Below the pieces are notes generated by a model. That model saw only the letters and a program-made list of their open reading frames with translations. It had not been told where the DNA came from and did not search any database. The translations under genes were made by a program, and so were the position numbers. DNA of 64,000 nucleotides from Jatrophihabitans sp035642535 (GTDB taxonomy: Bacteria; Actinomycetota; Actinomycetes; Mycobacteriales; Jatrophihabitantaceae): assembly GCA_035642535.1 (NCBI GenBank), contig DASQSE010000005.1:13606-77605 (forward strand), read 5' to 3'. Positions 35,301-43,077 of the stretch are shown here, piece by piece. How positions within the stretch are numbered: the stretch's first letter is position 1; the number at the start of each line of letters is the position of its first letter.

Positions 35301-36556
35301 TTGAACGTGGTCGGATGGACCACGTCCGTCCATACGGCGGGGCCCGGTGTCGGGAGAGTGACGGTGCCGGTGCGCAGCCCCCACCAGTTGTTGCGCGCGT
35401 CGACCGGTGTCGCCGTGTTGGCGGTGGTGCCGTCGTCGGTCGTGTTGATGACCCCGAACGCGTTGTCCGTGATGTTGGTCTGCGAGATGGTCGAAGCCGC
35501 CGCGCCCACGAGCCGCACGCCGGCGCCCAGGTGCAGGTTCTGGTTGTTCTCGGAGTGGTCGCCGCGCGGGTACGGGTCGTTGTCGGGCGTCGGTGCGTAC
35601 ACGCTTTGGATCGGCGACCCCGCGCCGTTGACGAGGTTGGACGACACCGTGTCACCGGTCATCTGCACCGATGCGCCGGAGGACACGCGCACGCCGTCCT
35701 GCCCGAACAGCGGGCCGGTGGTGAGCGGCAGCGGCGGCGGGATGGGCGCCGAGCCGCCGTTGGCCTGGCAGTCGCCGTCGATGACCGTCGGCCCGCCGGC
35801 GGTCGCGTCGTTGTAGTTCTGGCACAGGTTGCGCCCGACGATCTGGTCGTTGGTCAGCATGCCGCGGCTGCCCGCACCGTCGACCAGCACGCCGACCGCG
35901 TTGTATCGCTCGACGCGGACGTGGTCGATCGTGAGGTTTCGGGTGGCCGGGCCCGCGGACTTCGCCACGTGCGCAATCCCGTACCCGAACGGGTTGCTGC
36001 GGAATCCGCCGGGGACGGTGTACCCGTTCGCGCTCTCGTCGAGGTCGTTGCCGGTGACGGTGGATCGGCTGATCGAACCGCGTGCGTCGAGGTAGACGAC
36101 GCCCGCGGTCGCGTACACGCCGTGCGCGTCGAAGGTGATGCCGGAGATGTTCACCGTGGCACCGACGACCGCGACCAGGACGCCCTTGCCACTGCGGATG
36201 TCCGGCGACTCCTCCGCGATCCGCCCGCCGTTGTTGCGTGGCTCGACCGTGACCTTGGCGGCGCCGTCGCCGACGAGATTGATGTTCTTGGTGATCGTGA
36301 GTGCATTCGTCCCTGGGCTGCCGCTGCCCTCGACGTACGTCCCCGGGCACACCGAGACGGTGTCGCCCGGGTGCGCGGCGTCGATCGCCGCCTGGATCGT
36401 CTGGTATCCGTTCGTCGCGCAGTTGCCGACCGTCAACGCTCCTGGCGCTCCGGCCGCAGGCGCCTGACCGGACACTGCGGCCACGGTCAGCATCGCCAGC
36501 GCGATGGCTACGGATGAGGCGACAGACCAGAGCTTTCGACTATTCACGGCAACCAT
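32393..36556 (-). CDS. Secreted beta-helix / M14 zinc carboxypeptidase fusion
   Basis: 1387 residues from the ATG at 36556, whose product begins with a signal peptide (LWSVASSVAIALAMLTVAAVSG). Residues about 30-400 form a right-handed parallel beta-helix of the pectin-lyase type (YQTIQAAIDAAHPGDTVSVCPGTYVEG, many N-I-T-N rungs). About 480-850 is an M14-like peptidase with the zinc motif HGNE (VTGTPHGNEPAGG, near 616) and the third ligand His in FIDAHQQSSG near 704. The C-terminal about 500 residues include a glutamine-amidotransferase-like region (YTVLIDPNAAI, GHAILLGFDPWYRGWQ) seen in related exported peptidases. No anchor is seen. Possibly a wall- or polysaccharide-targeted peptidase; the exact substrate is unknown. 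Confidence 0.83.
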   Translation of the reverse strand: MVAVNSRKLWSVASSVAIALAMLTVAAVSGQAPAAGAPGALTVGNCATNGYQTIQAAIDAAHPGDTVSVCPGTYVEGSGSPGTNALTITKNINLVGDGAAKVTVEPRNNGGRIAEESPDIRSGKGVLVAVVGATVNISGITFDAHGVYATAGVVYLDARGSISRSTVTGNDLDESANGYTVPGGFRSNPFGYGIAHVAKSAGPATRNLTIDHVRVERYNAVGVLVDGAGSRGMLTNDQIVGRNLCQNYNDATAGGPTVIDGDCQANGGSAPIPPPLPLTTGPLFGQDGVRVSSGASVQMTGDTVSSNLVNGAGSPIQSVYAPTPDNDPYPRGDHSENNQNLHLGAGVRLVGAAASTISQTNITDNAFGVINTTDDGTTANTATPVDARNNWWGLRTGTVTLPTPGPAVWTDVVHPTTFNPPVPENPVNGLPVADNNCPSGISDSSAVTFCPYRSSDQADSVGGEFPIAEAPGAPGTAGTCSNSAAALDPNIPSYDSFFGTTLGSGTTGDGLSGSSPSAKLTGQLMDYLHAVVAAINAHPNTTGQRVAAKLVEEGKSVLGEPFDYVVVGTPDNIANLDAGRNDQAFWRGVIDGTTPPSIATAQVNRRPAFAWVTGTPHGNEPAGGEGSVKELYELAARTDCDNVARLKNLDVFIQPVTAPDDRDHNNRTFAWSFDPNRDRGTFLFPENRALTEAITKYPGLFFIDAHQQSSGYFFPPNQDAAHHEISHAALDQIQNVIGPAIQRAFNDQTGQYRNYNTYDLFVPEYGDTVPALLMGGAGMTYEKGNDESYGKQVYDHYLAMDTTVNVVAAQKEALLRDWVDQWPEAVAQGRSCTLQDNTQVSPPIIDLYEIGQSEIDQNPNVNVCGYFYLPGRHSGDVAQTIRDLQLVGVHAYTLNSAVTVAGAHRFGDFDVNAVQGGSSPVRTQTMTLPAGTLYIPMSQQNKHWIQAVLGENPYLPFNYNYDVVTWSYSLLRGFAGDGFLTRQLPTGTSMTPLGTPALGTAPATSAPVYAFNTDSMSALAMVNQLLNQGASVSRAATGFDAGGVHFDTGAALVAGDSVGLSTLVADANQWQTPVYGLADYPGSHSALRLPKIAVYAGTGAAPPNNPAFPGTGPDMGYCRSTAYCEALFALTQKEGIPTSQIGQLTATDLANGALTSGGYTVLIDPNAAISATTPVGTAGTPAQAVQAFVNAGGTFIGSAAGGATSARNAAITTVNTNTVLGINTPGSTFDATWNTDTPAGWGMDAGGWIYRESSNDPNFDPTTLGGNGTTIPAATAVATFAPAGDCGGPAGFGNCYGYEVNANANLPGRPAVIDQPFGSGHAILLGFDPWYRGWQTAEERLVLNSILLPAASTAAAPVPAAKLPAVKSRPIPRSGGVPLVTNRDRPN

Positions 36557-36649
36557 CACCCACCGGCGCGAGATGGACAGATCCGCACCTAGCCTGGCGT
36601 GCACTCAGCAGACGCACAAGATGTTCGTCCGCCAATGGCAGGCAGACAC

Positions 36650-37840
36650 CTATCGGGGGAGGTTGCGGATATTTCCGATCTGCACGAATGCGCCCTTGCG
36701 GTCCTGGAACAGATTGACCCGCGCTGCCGCCCGGGTGATGTTGCCGTTGGTCGCGAAGTGGACCCGGGTGCCGACGCCGGCGAAGTTCACGTCGGCCAGC
36801 GCCTTGTTGACGGCCCGCCGGCGATGGGAACCGTTGGCCACCGCCTTCTTGAGCGCCCGGATGATCGCGTTGGTCGCGTCGTAGCCCTGGGCGGAGTACC
36901 CACCGGGCGCGCTGCCGAACCGGTGCCGGTAGGCGCGTGCGAATGCTTTCGCCGCAGTGGTGGCGTAGCGGGTCATGCACCCGCAGGTGACGTACCAGCC
37001 GTGGCCGGCGGCTCGCGCGTTGCGCGTGAAGACCGAGCTGAAGACGCCGCTGCCCGAGACCCGCATGCCGCTGTAGCCGACCGCAGACAGCGCCTTAGCC
37101 AGGCGGGCGGCCGTGTCGTCGTAGCCGGCGTAGAACAGCGTGTGGATTCCCGACGAGTCGATCCGCCGCGCCAGCCGGCGATAGTTGGGCGATGCCGTGC
37201 TGTTGTACGCGGCGACCGTGACGTGCATGCCGCGGTGCCGTGCCTCGCGGGTCACCGCCCTGCCGACGCCGAGAGCGTAGGTGTAGGCGCGGTCCTTGAG
37301 GACGTACAGGCGACTGCGGTGCAGCCGGTCAAGCCAGTCGGCGGCAAAGACGACCTCGACGTTGTCATCCGGTACCACGCGATGGAATGTGCGCCAACCG
37401 TGGTGTGCCAGCGACGGATTGCTGGCCGACGGCGAGACCGTGCCGAGGTGCGCGTCGGCATACCGCTTACCGACCGCCTCACTGGCTCCGGAGAAGCTGG
37501 GACCAACCACGCCGCGCACGGCGCTACGGTTGATCAGCGCCTGCGCCGCCGCCGGCGCCCGGGCCGGATCTCCCTGGTCGTCGCGCTGCACGAGGGCGAG
37601 CCGGAACGGCAGGGTGCCGCGCGCGTTTGCCTGCCGGATGGCAAGTAGCGCGCCGTTGCGCTCGTCGATCCCGATCTGCGCGAAGGCGCCGGACAGCGGG
37701 CCCTCGAAGCCGATCGCGTACGTCGGCCGTATCACGCCGGCCGCGCTCAGCGGCGGCTCGGCAACCGCGACGACCGAGGCCGCGACCGAGGCCGCGGCGA
37801 CCACTCCGACGGCGCGTCGTCGCCCTCGACTGATTCGCAC
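36650..37840 (-). CDS. Branched-chain amino acid-type ABC solute-binding protein
   Basis: 396 residues from the GTG at 37840, which has GGGAGG 4-5 bases upstream. Signal peptide (RRRAVGVVAAASVAASVVAVA) then a LivJ/K-type periplasmic-binding fold: AIGFEGPLSGAFAQIGIDERNGALLAI, VVGPSFSGASEAVGKRYADA, TVSPSASNPSLA, GYDATNAIIRALKKA. No lipobox is seen. No permease or ATPase gene is next to it, so it is an orphan binding protein that may serve a distant transporter or act as a sensor. Ligand unknown. Confidence 0.88.
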   Translation of the reverse strand: MRISRGRRRAVGVVAAASVAASVVAVAEPPLSAAGVIRPTYAIGFEGPLSGAFAQIGIDERNGALLAIRQANARGTLPFRLALVQRDDQGDPARAPAAAQALINRSAVRGVVGPSFSGASEAVGKRYADAHLGTVSPSASNPSLAHHGWRTFHRVVPDDNVEVVFAADWLDRLHRSRLYVLKDRAYTYALGVGRAVTREARHRGMHVTVAAYNSTASPNYRRLARRIDSSGIHTLFYAGYDDTAARLAKALSAVGYSGMRVSGSGVFSSVFTRNARAAGHGWYVTCGCMTRYATTAAKAFARAYRHRFGSAPGGYSAQGYDATNAIIRALKKAVANGSHRRRAVNKALADVNFAGVGTRVHFATNGNITRAAARVNLFQDRKGAFVQIGNIRNLPR

Positions 37841-37913
37841 GAGTCCTCCCGTGTCGGCGCGCAAGAATCTCACGCCCACCGCTCGGCCGCAGGATGTGCC
37901 GGGTCTGCTGGGG

Positions 37914-40187
37914 CTACGCGGGCGCTTCCTCGTCGACCGGACGGCTCGAGGCCGGCTCGGTCGCTCCTTCGAACCGCGTGCGGTCGCGGGCGGCGAAGAA
38001 CTCCGCACCTTCGATGCTGACGTGCGGCACCACGCGGTCCAGCCATCTCGGCATGTACCAGTTGATCTTGCCCATCTTCAGCATCAGCGCTGGCACCAGC
38101 AGGCAGCGAACGACGGTCGCGTCGAGGATCACGGCCACGGCCAGTCCGATGCCGAACTGCTTGACCGTCGGATCACCGTTGAGCACGAAGCTGCCGAACA
38201 CGAGCACCATGATGAGCGCGGCCGCGGTGATAACCCGCGCGCTCGTCACCAGGCCCGAGACCACCGAGCTCTTGTTGTCCTCGCCGGCGTGCACGTGCTC
38301 TTCGATCTGGCTGACGAGGAAAACCTCGTAGTCCATCGATAGGCCGAACAAGATCGCGAACATGAACAGCGGCACGTAGGACACGATCGGCACCGCGCTG
38401 TCGAGACCGATCGTGCCGTGCAGCCAGCCGTACTGGAAGATCGCCGTCAGCACTCCGTAGGCGGCGCCGATCGACAGCAGGTTCATGACGGCCGCCTGTG
38501 GCGGGACCACGACGGTTCGGAACGCGAGGATCAGCAGCACGAAGCTGAGCAAGATCACGACCGCGATCTGGAGCGGGAGCTTCTGCGAGATCCGTGACGC
38601 CAGGTCGACATAGCCGGCGGTGCTGCCGCCGACGTCGGCCGTCATATTCGTGCCCTGCTCGGCGTTCGGGATGACTGCCGAGCGCAGGTGGTCGACGAGA
38701 TCCGCCGTCTGGGTCGCCGCCGGGTTGTAGTCCGGGATCGCGTTGAAGCTCGCGCCCGTCCCTGCCTTGTCGACCTGCATCGGCGAGACGCCGACGACGC
38801 CGGGCGTCGACGAGATGTCCTGCTGGAGCTTCACGAGCCGCGGGTCGGTGGTCCGTGGGTCCGGTACCGACGCGGCTGAGCTCGAGGGCTGTGCCGGTGT
38901 GCCCAAGGTGACCGCTATCAGCAACGGTCCGTTGATGCCCGCCCCGAAGTTGTCGGTGATCAGGTCGTAGGCCTTGCGGGACGTCGTCGATGTCGAGAAC
39001 GCGGCGGTGTCCTGCTGCCCGAGATTGAGGGACAGCAGCGGAATCGTCAGCGGGATGAGGATTGCGAGTGCGGCCAGCCCGGCGAGCACCGGCTTCTTGG
39101 CGATGTCGGCCGCCCACTTCGCCCAGAGCCCGGAGCGCGCCTTCTCCTCCGAATGAGGTGGCCGGACCCTGCCGGCGTTGATACGCGGCCCCAGCAGCCC
39201 GAGCACGGCGGGCAGCAGCGTCAGGGCCGCGAACACCGCGACGACGACCGCGACTGCGGCCATCAAGCCCATGGTCGTGACCAGCGGAATGCCCGCGACG
39301 GCGAGAGAGACGAGGGCGATCGTGACCGTGCCGCCGGCGAAGAACACCGCGCCGCCGGAGGTTGCAGCCGCGCGGGCGATCGACTCGTCAATCGGCAAGC
39401 CGTCGGACATGCCTCGGAAGTGCCGGGTCACGATGAACAGCGCATAGTCGATGCCGACGCCAAGGCCGATCATCGTGGCCAGTGTCGGCGCGACCGTCGG
39501 CACCGTGACAACGTGACCCAACATCCGGACTATCGCCAGTGTGGACGCCAGGCCGAAGATGGCGGTCACGATCGGCAGAGCCATCGCGGTCAGCGTGCCG
39601 AAGGTGAACGCGAGGATGAACATCGCCGCGATGATCCCGATGAGCTCGCTGGACTCGGTGCCGGTCTTGGACACCTTCAGTCCCAGCTGACCACCCGTCT
39701 CGACCTGGAGTCCCGCCGCCTCTGCCGGCTTGGCGGCGGCATCGATGATGTCGTTGGCCTCTTCGACGGAGAGCTGGCCGGGGGGAACGGACAGCGTCAC
39801 CGAGAGGTAGCCGGTGGTCTGGTCCTTGCTCAACGCCGTCGCGCCCTGCTGGGTGAGCGGGTTGACGACCGATGCGACGTTGGCCGTCTTGGCGACGTCG
39901 GCGGCGGCCTGGTTGACCGCGTCGGCATTCTTGGAATCGGTCAGCTTGCCCGTGTCGGCGTGCAGGACGATCGGACTCGTCCCGTTGGCCAGATCCGGGA
40001 ACGAGGTCTGCAGCGCGTTCGTCGCGCGCTGGCTGTCCGTGCCGGGCAGCGACAGGTTGTCATTCGTGTTGTCGCCCATCCGATGCGACACGCCTACGAG
40101 CACGACGGTGATCACCAGCCACGCGCCGATCACCCAGAGGCGGTGCCGGACACAGAATCGGGCCAAGCCATAAAGTGCTGCGGTCAT
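37914..40187 (-). CDS. MMPL/RND-family membrane exporter
   Basis: 757 residues with the two-fold RND layout: a first helix (LWVIGAWLVITVVLVGV), a large extracellular loop, six helices, a second loop (GAGINGPLLIAVTLG ...), and six more helices ending before a basic tail. Motifs GLGVGIDYALFIVTR and LFGLSMDYEVFLVSQIEEH carry the Asp-Tyr pairs of MMPL proton relays. The ATG has GGGGAGCGGGGG upstream. Substrates of MMPL proteins are often lipids or drugs. A palindrome just upstream is a possible operator. Confidence 0.93.
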   Translation of the reverse strand: MTAALYGLARFCVRHRLWVIGAWLVITVVLVGVSHRMGDNTNDNLSLPGTDSQRATNALQTSFPDLANGTSPIVLHADTGKLTDSKNADAVNQAAADVAKTANVASVVNPLTQQGATALSKDQTTGYLSVTLSVPPGQLSVEEANDIIDAAAKPAEAAGLQVETGGQLGLKVSKTGTESSELIGIIAAMFILAFTFGTLTAMALPIVTAIFGLASTLAIVRMLGHVVTVPTVAPTLATMIGLGVGIDYALFIVTRHFRGMSDGLPIDESIARAAATSGGAVFFAGGTVTIALVSLAVAGIPLVTTMGLMAAVAVVVAVFAALTLLPAVLGLLGPRINAGRVRPPHSEEKARSGLWAKWAADIAKKPVLAGLAALAILIPLTIPLLSLNLGQQDTAAFSTSTTSRKAYDLITDNFGAGINGPLLIAVTLGTPAQPSSSAASVPDPRTTDPRLVKLQQDISSTPGVVGVSPMQVDKAGTGASFNAIPDYNPAATQTADLVDHLRSAVIPNAEQGTNMTADVGGSTAGYVDLASRISQKLPLQIAVVILLSFVLLILAFRTVVVPPQAAVMNLLSIGAAYGVLTAIFQYGWLHGTIGLDSAVPIVSYVPLFMFAILFGLSMDYEVFLVSQIEEHVHAGEDNKSSVVSGLVTSARVITAAALIMVLVFGSFVLNGDPTVKQFGIGLAVAVILDATVVRCLLVPALMLKMGKINWYMPRWLDRVVPHVSIEGAEFFAARDRTRFEGATEPASSRPVDEEAPA

Positions 40188-40200
40188 GAGCCCCCGCTCC

Positions 40201-40226
40201 CCATTCGCAGTCGAATTAGCGAATGG
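40201..40226. promoter_or_regulatory. Palindrome upstream of the MMPL gene
   Basis: CCATTCGC (40201-40208) and GCGAATGG (40219-40226) form a perfect 8-bp inverted repeat with an AT-rich 10-bp centre, 14 bp before the MMPL start codon. Position and symmetry fit a repressor operator; no dedicated regulator gene is adjacent. Confidence 0.45.
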
Positions 40227-40325
40227 TCCCTGCCCTCCGGAAGGGGTGTCAAGGAAGCGCGAAGGTTGTGCCTGAACGTGCGGTCGCTGGTGATATGTGC
40301 CAGTTCCGGGCGGGTCAGCCGTTCG

Positions 40326-41261
40326 TCAGTTGCTCGTCCACGGCCGCAGCTTCTCGGGGTTGAGCACGGCCCAGATGTGCTTGATCCGGCCGTCGGCGAC
40401 GTCGAACGCCATGACGTTGACGGTGACGCCGTTCAACTGCGCCACCAGACCGGGCGCGCCGTTGACCGTGCGCTCCAAGAGGGTGAGATCGGCAATCGCG
40501 TTGGCGCGCTCGTAGAAGAACCGTGCGATGGGCTCGGCGCCCTCGACCGGGTGCGGCGCGGCGCTCACCAGGCCACCGCCGTCGCCGATCGCGACCGCGT
40601 CGGGATCGAGCAGGCCGAGCAGGGCTTCGATGTCCTTGGCCTCCCATGCGTGTTTGAACGCTCTGACGACGTCGGCCTGCTCGGACGTCGGGGTGGCCGA
40701 AGCGTGCGCCGTGGAAATGCGACGGCGGGCGGACGTGGCGAGCTGACGACACGCGGCCGGAGTACGTCCGACGATCTTGCCTACCTCGGCGAACGGGTAG
40801 CGGAAGACGTCGTGGAGGATGAATGTGACGCGCTCGGCAGGAGTCATCGATTCGAGCACCACGAGGAATGCCATGTTGATCGACTCGTCGAGCGTGACGC
40901 GATCGGCTGGATCGCCCGCGCCGCTGCTGGCCTGTCCGCTGGACCACTCGGCGCGATCCGGTACCGGCTCCGGGACCCACTCGCCGACGTAGCGCTCGCG
41001 TCGCGCACGTGCCGAGCGCAACTGGTCGAGGCAGATGCGGCTCGTAACCGTCGTCAGCCACGCGGCGGGGGATTCGATGGCGTTCTGTTGTTCCTGGGAG
41101 AGGGCGTACCAGCGGGCGTAGGTCTCCTGCACGACGTCCTCGGCATCGGCCAGCGAGCCGAGCAGTCGGTAGGCGACATTGATCAGCCGGCGGCGCTCGC
41201 TCATGACCGCGCGCAGGCTCGGGTCGAGCTGGTCAGGTCCTGGGTCGAATGCGCTCGTCAT
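40326..41261 (-). CDS. sigJ: ECF41-type RNA polymerase sigma factor (SigJ-like)
   Basis: 311 residues from the ATG at 41261 (GGAG 5 bases upstream). Region 2 (LINVAYRLLGSLADAEDVVQETYARW) and region 4 (LESMTPAERVTFILHDVFRYPFAEVGKIVGRTPAACRQLATSARRR) are followed by an NTF2/SnoaL-like C-terminal extension. Three motifs known for group ECF41 are present: YVGEWVPEP in the linker (family WLPEP), GDGGG in the extension (family DGGGK/R) and NPEKL near the end (family NPDKL). In this group the extension replaces an anti-sigma factor. It is divergent from a WrbA-like oxidoreductase gene, the usual type of target, and both genes have matching promoters. Confidence 0.9.
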   Translation of the reverse strand: MTSAFDPGPDQLDPSLRAVMSERRRLINVAYRLLGSLADAEDVVQETYARWYALSQEQQNAIESPAAWLTTVTSRICLDQLRSARARRERYVGEWVPEPVPDRAEWSSGQASSGAGDPADRVTLDESINMAFLVVLESMTPAERVTFILHDVFRYPFAEVGKIVGRTPAACRQLATSARRRISTAHASATPTSEQADVVRAFKHAWEAKDIEALLGLLDPDAVAIGDGGGLVSAAPHPVEGAEPIARFFYERANAIADLTLLERTVNGAPGLVAQLNGVTVNVMAFDVADGRIKHIWAVLNPEKLRPWTSN

Positions 41262-41303
41262 CGGTCTCCACGATTCCCTCGGTCGCACTGTCCTTACCAG
41301 TTC

Positions 41304-41368
41304 GACGAGACGCCGCACCGAAATGTGAGGCGGACGGATCGCCTCACATTCTGCGAGTCCGCGTCGTC
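41304..41368. promoter_or_regulatory. Mirror-image pair of ECF41-type promoters
   Basis: Forward: CCTCACA at 41342-41348, 16 nt, CGTC at 41365-41368, directed at the WrbA-like gene. Reverse: the same CCTCACA-N16-CGTC read on the minus strand (41330 down to 41304), directed at the sigma gene. Both share CCTCACATT-N14-CGTCGAAC. The two -35 elements form a perfect 10-bp inverted repeat (41322-41331/41341-41350). The published ECF41 consensus is TGTCACA-N16-CGTC, matched at 5 of 7 and 4 of 4 positions with exact spacing. Confidence 0.8.
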
Positions 41369-41408
41369 GAACCTGCTGAGACGATTTCGCGAAGAGAAGG
41401 AGGCGACG

Positions 41409-42017
41409 GTGCAACCCGTCAATGCCGCAATCATCTACTACAGCGCCACCGGCACCGTGCACGCGCTTGCGCAAGCCGCCGTCGAGGGTGCGGCGAAGGC
41501 CGGCGCCGAGGTGCGACTGCGCAAGGTTCCCGAACTTGCCTCCCCCGAGGCGATCAACGCCAGGCCGGAGTGGGTCCGGCACCTCGAGGAGACGGCCGAC
41601 GTCGCCGAGGCCACCATCGACGACCTGGGCTGGGCAGACGTCGTGCTGTTCGGCACGCCGACGCGGTTCGGCAACCCGGCGAGCCAGCTCCGGGCGTTCA
41701 TCGACACGACCGGCCCGCTCTGGATGCAGGGTGGACTCGCCGGCAAGGTGTACTCGGTGTTCACCGCCAGCAACACGACACACGGCGGACAGGAGTCCAC
41801 CATCCTCGCGTTGGGCAACACCTTCTACCACTGGGGCGGGATCATCGTGCCGCCCGGTTACACCGACCCGATCCAGTTCCAGACCGGCAATCCCTACGGT
41901 GCGGCGCACGTGGCCGGCGACGGCCCGCCCTCTGACGTGGTCCTGGAAGCGGCTCGCTACCAGGCGCGCCGCGCGGTCGACACGGCGGCCGCGCTCAAGG
42001 TCGGCCGCGCCGCCTGA
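41409..42017 (+). CDS. wrbA: WrbA-like NAD(P)H:quinone oxidoreductase (flavodoxin fold)
   Basis: 202 residues, GTG start 5 bases after AAGGAGG. Flavodoxin-like FMN-binding protein: YYSATGTVHALAQAAVEGA (phosphate loop), GTPTRFGNPASQLRAFID and FTASNTTHGGQESTILAL are WrbA signatures, and GNPYGAAHVAG near the end is conserved. It would reduce quinones by two electrons and protect against redox stress in the cytoplasm. It is divergent from an ECF41 sigma gene and carries a matching promoter, so it is very likely the sigma factor's target. Confidence 0.9.
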   Translation: MQPVNAAIIYYSATGTVHALAQAAVEGAAKAGAEVRLRKVPELASPEAINARPEWVRHLEETADVAEATIDDLGWADVVLFGTPTRFGNPASQLRAFIDTTGPLWMQGGLAGKVYSVFTASNTTHGGQESTILALGNTFYHWGGIIVPPGYTDPIQFQTGNPYGAAHVAGDGPPSDVVLEAARYQARRAVDTAAALKVGRAA

Positions 42018-42303
42018 ACCCGACGCACGCGACGCCTGCCGTGCGACTGCGGTGGGCGTCGCGACGATTGCCCGGACCCGGCGAGTTGGTGCGCCGCCGC
42101 GGCACGCAGGCCGGCCGGAACAGCCACTCCAGGCTGAGCGGGGGAGTCTGCGGCGGCGGCGCGCCGGCGTCCACCACCCGACGCGTCGGAGCGTTCATGC
42201 GGACCCCCGTGTCTTCGGGCGCGACGTGCTGCGCGGTCACTGGCCGCCAGCGTCCGCCGTCCCCAGCCGCCCGGCAAGGGTGCTAGCTTCCCGACGGATC
42301 GGC
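42018..42303. other. Intergenic gap, possible 81-residue reading frame
   Basis: A minus-strand frame at 41995-42240 could encode 81 residues with a Pro/Arg-rich, low-complexity composition. It overlaps the end of the WrbA gene and has no convincing Shine-Dalgarno. I see no terminator or promoter that can be named. Treated as non-coding with low certainty. Confidence 0.25.
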
Positions 42304-42732
42304 TCAGCGATGGGCCACCGTGACACGGCGGGTGTCCGCTCGCCAGGTGCTGATCTCGAGTCCGTCGCGGATTCTCGTCAGCACGACGGTGTCGATGTCG
42401 ACGCGGAAGCGATTCGGCTCGATCTCCACTGCGCGACCGGTGATCTTCCCATCACCGAGCCAGGTCTCCGGTCGATCTTGTGGCGTGTCCTCTGTGGGAC
42501 TGTGGATGGCGAGGCGCGGATCGCGGCGAAGGTCGTCGGCTCGTCGGGTGCCCGGCATCATCGCGAGGTAGACGTGGCCGTCGTCGCCGAATTGGACCTC
42601 GTTGCCGCTGATCCGGGGCGCGCCATGCCGCGTGATGGTCGCCATCGTCGCGTGCTTGCGCACCGCGAAGGTGCGGCGGACGGTCTCGGCCAGCGCGGGC
42701 GCGCTCGTTGCCAGCTCGGTCCAGGACGACAT
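42304..42732 (-). CDS. PPOX-class FMN/F420-dependent oxidoreductase
   Basis: 142 residues from the ATG at 42732. Split beta-barrel of the pyridoxamine-5'-phosphate-oxidase-like group: FAVRKHATMATITRHGAPRISGNEVQFGDDGHVYLAMMPGTRRADDLRRDPRLAIHS is the typical first half with the strand order of actinobacterial F420- or FMN-binding proteins. It starts 4 bp after the stop of a 64-residue gene and is probably co-transcribed with it. Substrate unknown; roles in redox defence or cofactor reduction are common. Confidence 0.82.
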   Translation of the reverse strand: MSSWTELATSAPALAETVRRTFAVRKHATMATITRHGAPRISGNEVQFGDDGHVYLAMMPGTRRADDLRRDPRLAIHSPTEDTPQDRPETWLGDGKITGRAVEIEPNRFRVDIDTVVLTRIRDGLEISTWRADTRRVTVAHR

Positions 42733-42736
42733 GCGC

Positions 42737-42931
42737 TCAATCGGCGCACACGGTCGGAGGCGGCGGCGCGACGAAGTCGGCAAGTCGGCGCAGGCGGGTC
42801 GCCAGCGCGGTCCGCGTGCGCGACGCGTCGCGTTCGGCCGTGATCACGATTGGCGCGTCGGGCAGCGCACTGTGCGCCAGATCGGACGCGCGGCGCGTCG
42901 ACAGGACTGCCATGACTGTCATCGAGTCCAT
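42737..42931 (-). CDS. Small protein of unknown function, coupled to PPOX gene
   Basis: 64 residues (SMTVMAVLSTRRASDL ... RLRRLADFVAPPPP). It looks real because a strong Shine-Dalgarno (AGAGGAG) lies 6 bases before its ATG and its stop is 4 bp from the PPOX start. It is divergent from the Lrp gene 146 bp away. No family recognised; basic and soluble. Confidence 0.5.
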   Translation of the reverse strand: MDSMTVMAVLSTRRASDLAHSALPDAPIVITAERDASRTRTALATRLRRLADFVAPPPPTVCAD

Positions 42932-43077
42932 CTCGATCTCCTCTTTTGATTCGCGTTCGGCGGTGGGTCTGGTCGATAACGGTAGATACCTGGATCGCCC
43001 GATCGAATGCGCGCCGATGCCGGATTCCGGCGGATCGATTTGCGTATCGAAGCCGAAACGCCGCGTACGCTTTGCGC

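Noticed and set aside
41957..42277. 106-residue minus-strand frame after the WrbA gene
   Set aside because: Arg/Ala-rich, overlaps the WrbA coding end, no Shine-Dalgarno or family resemblance.
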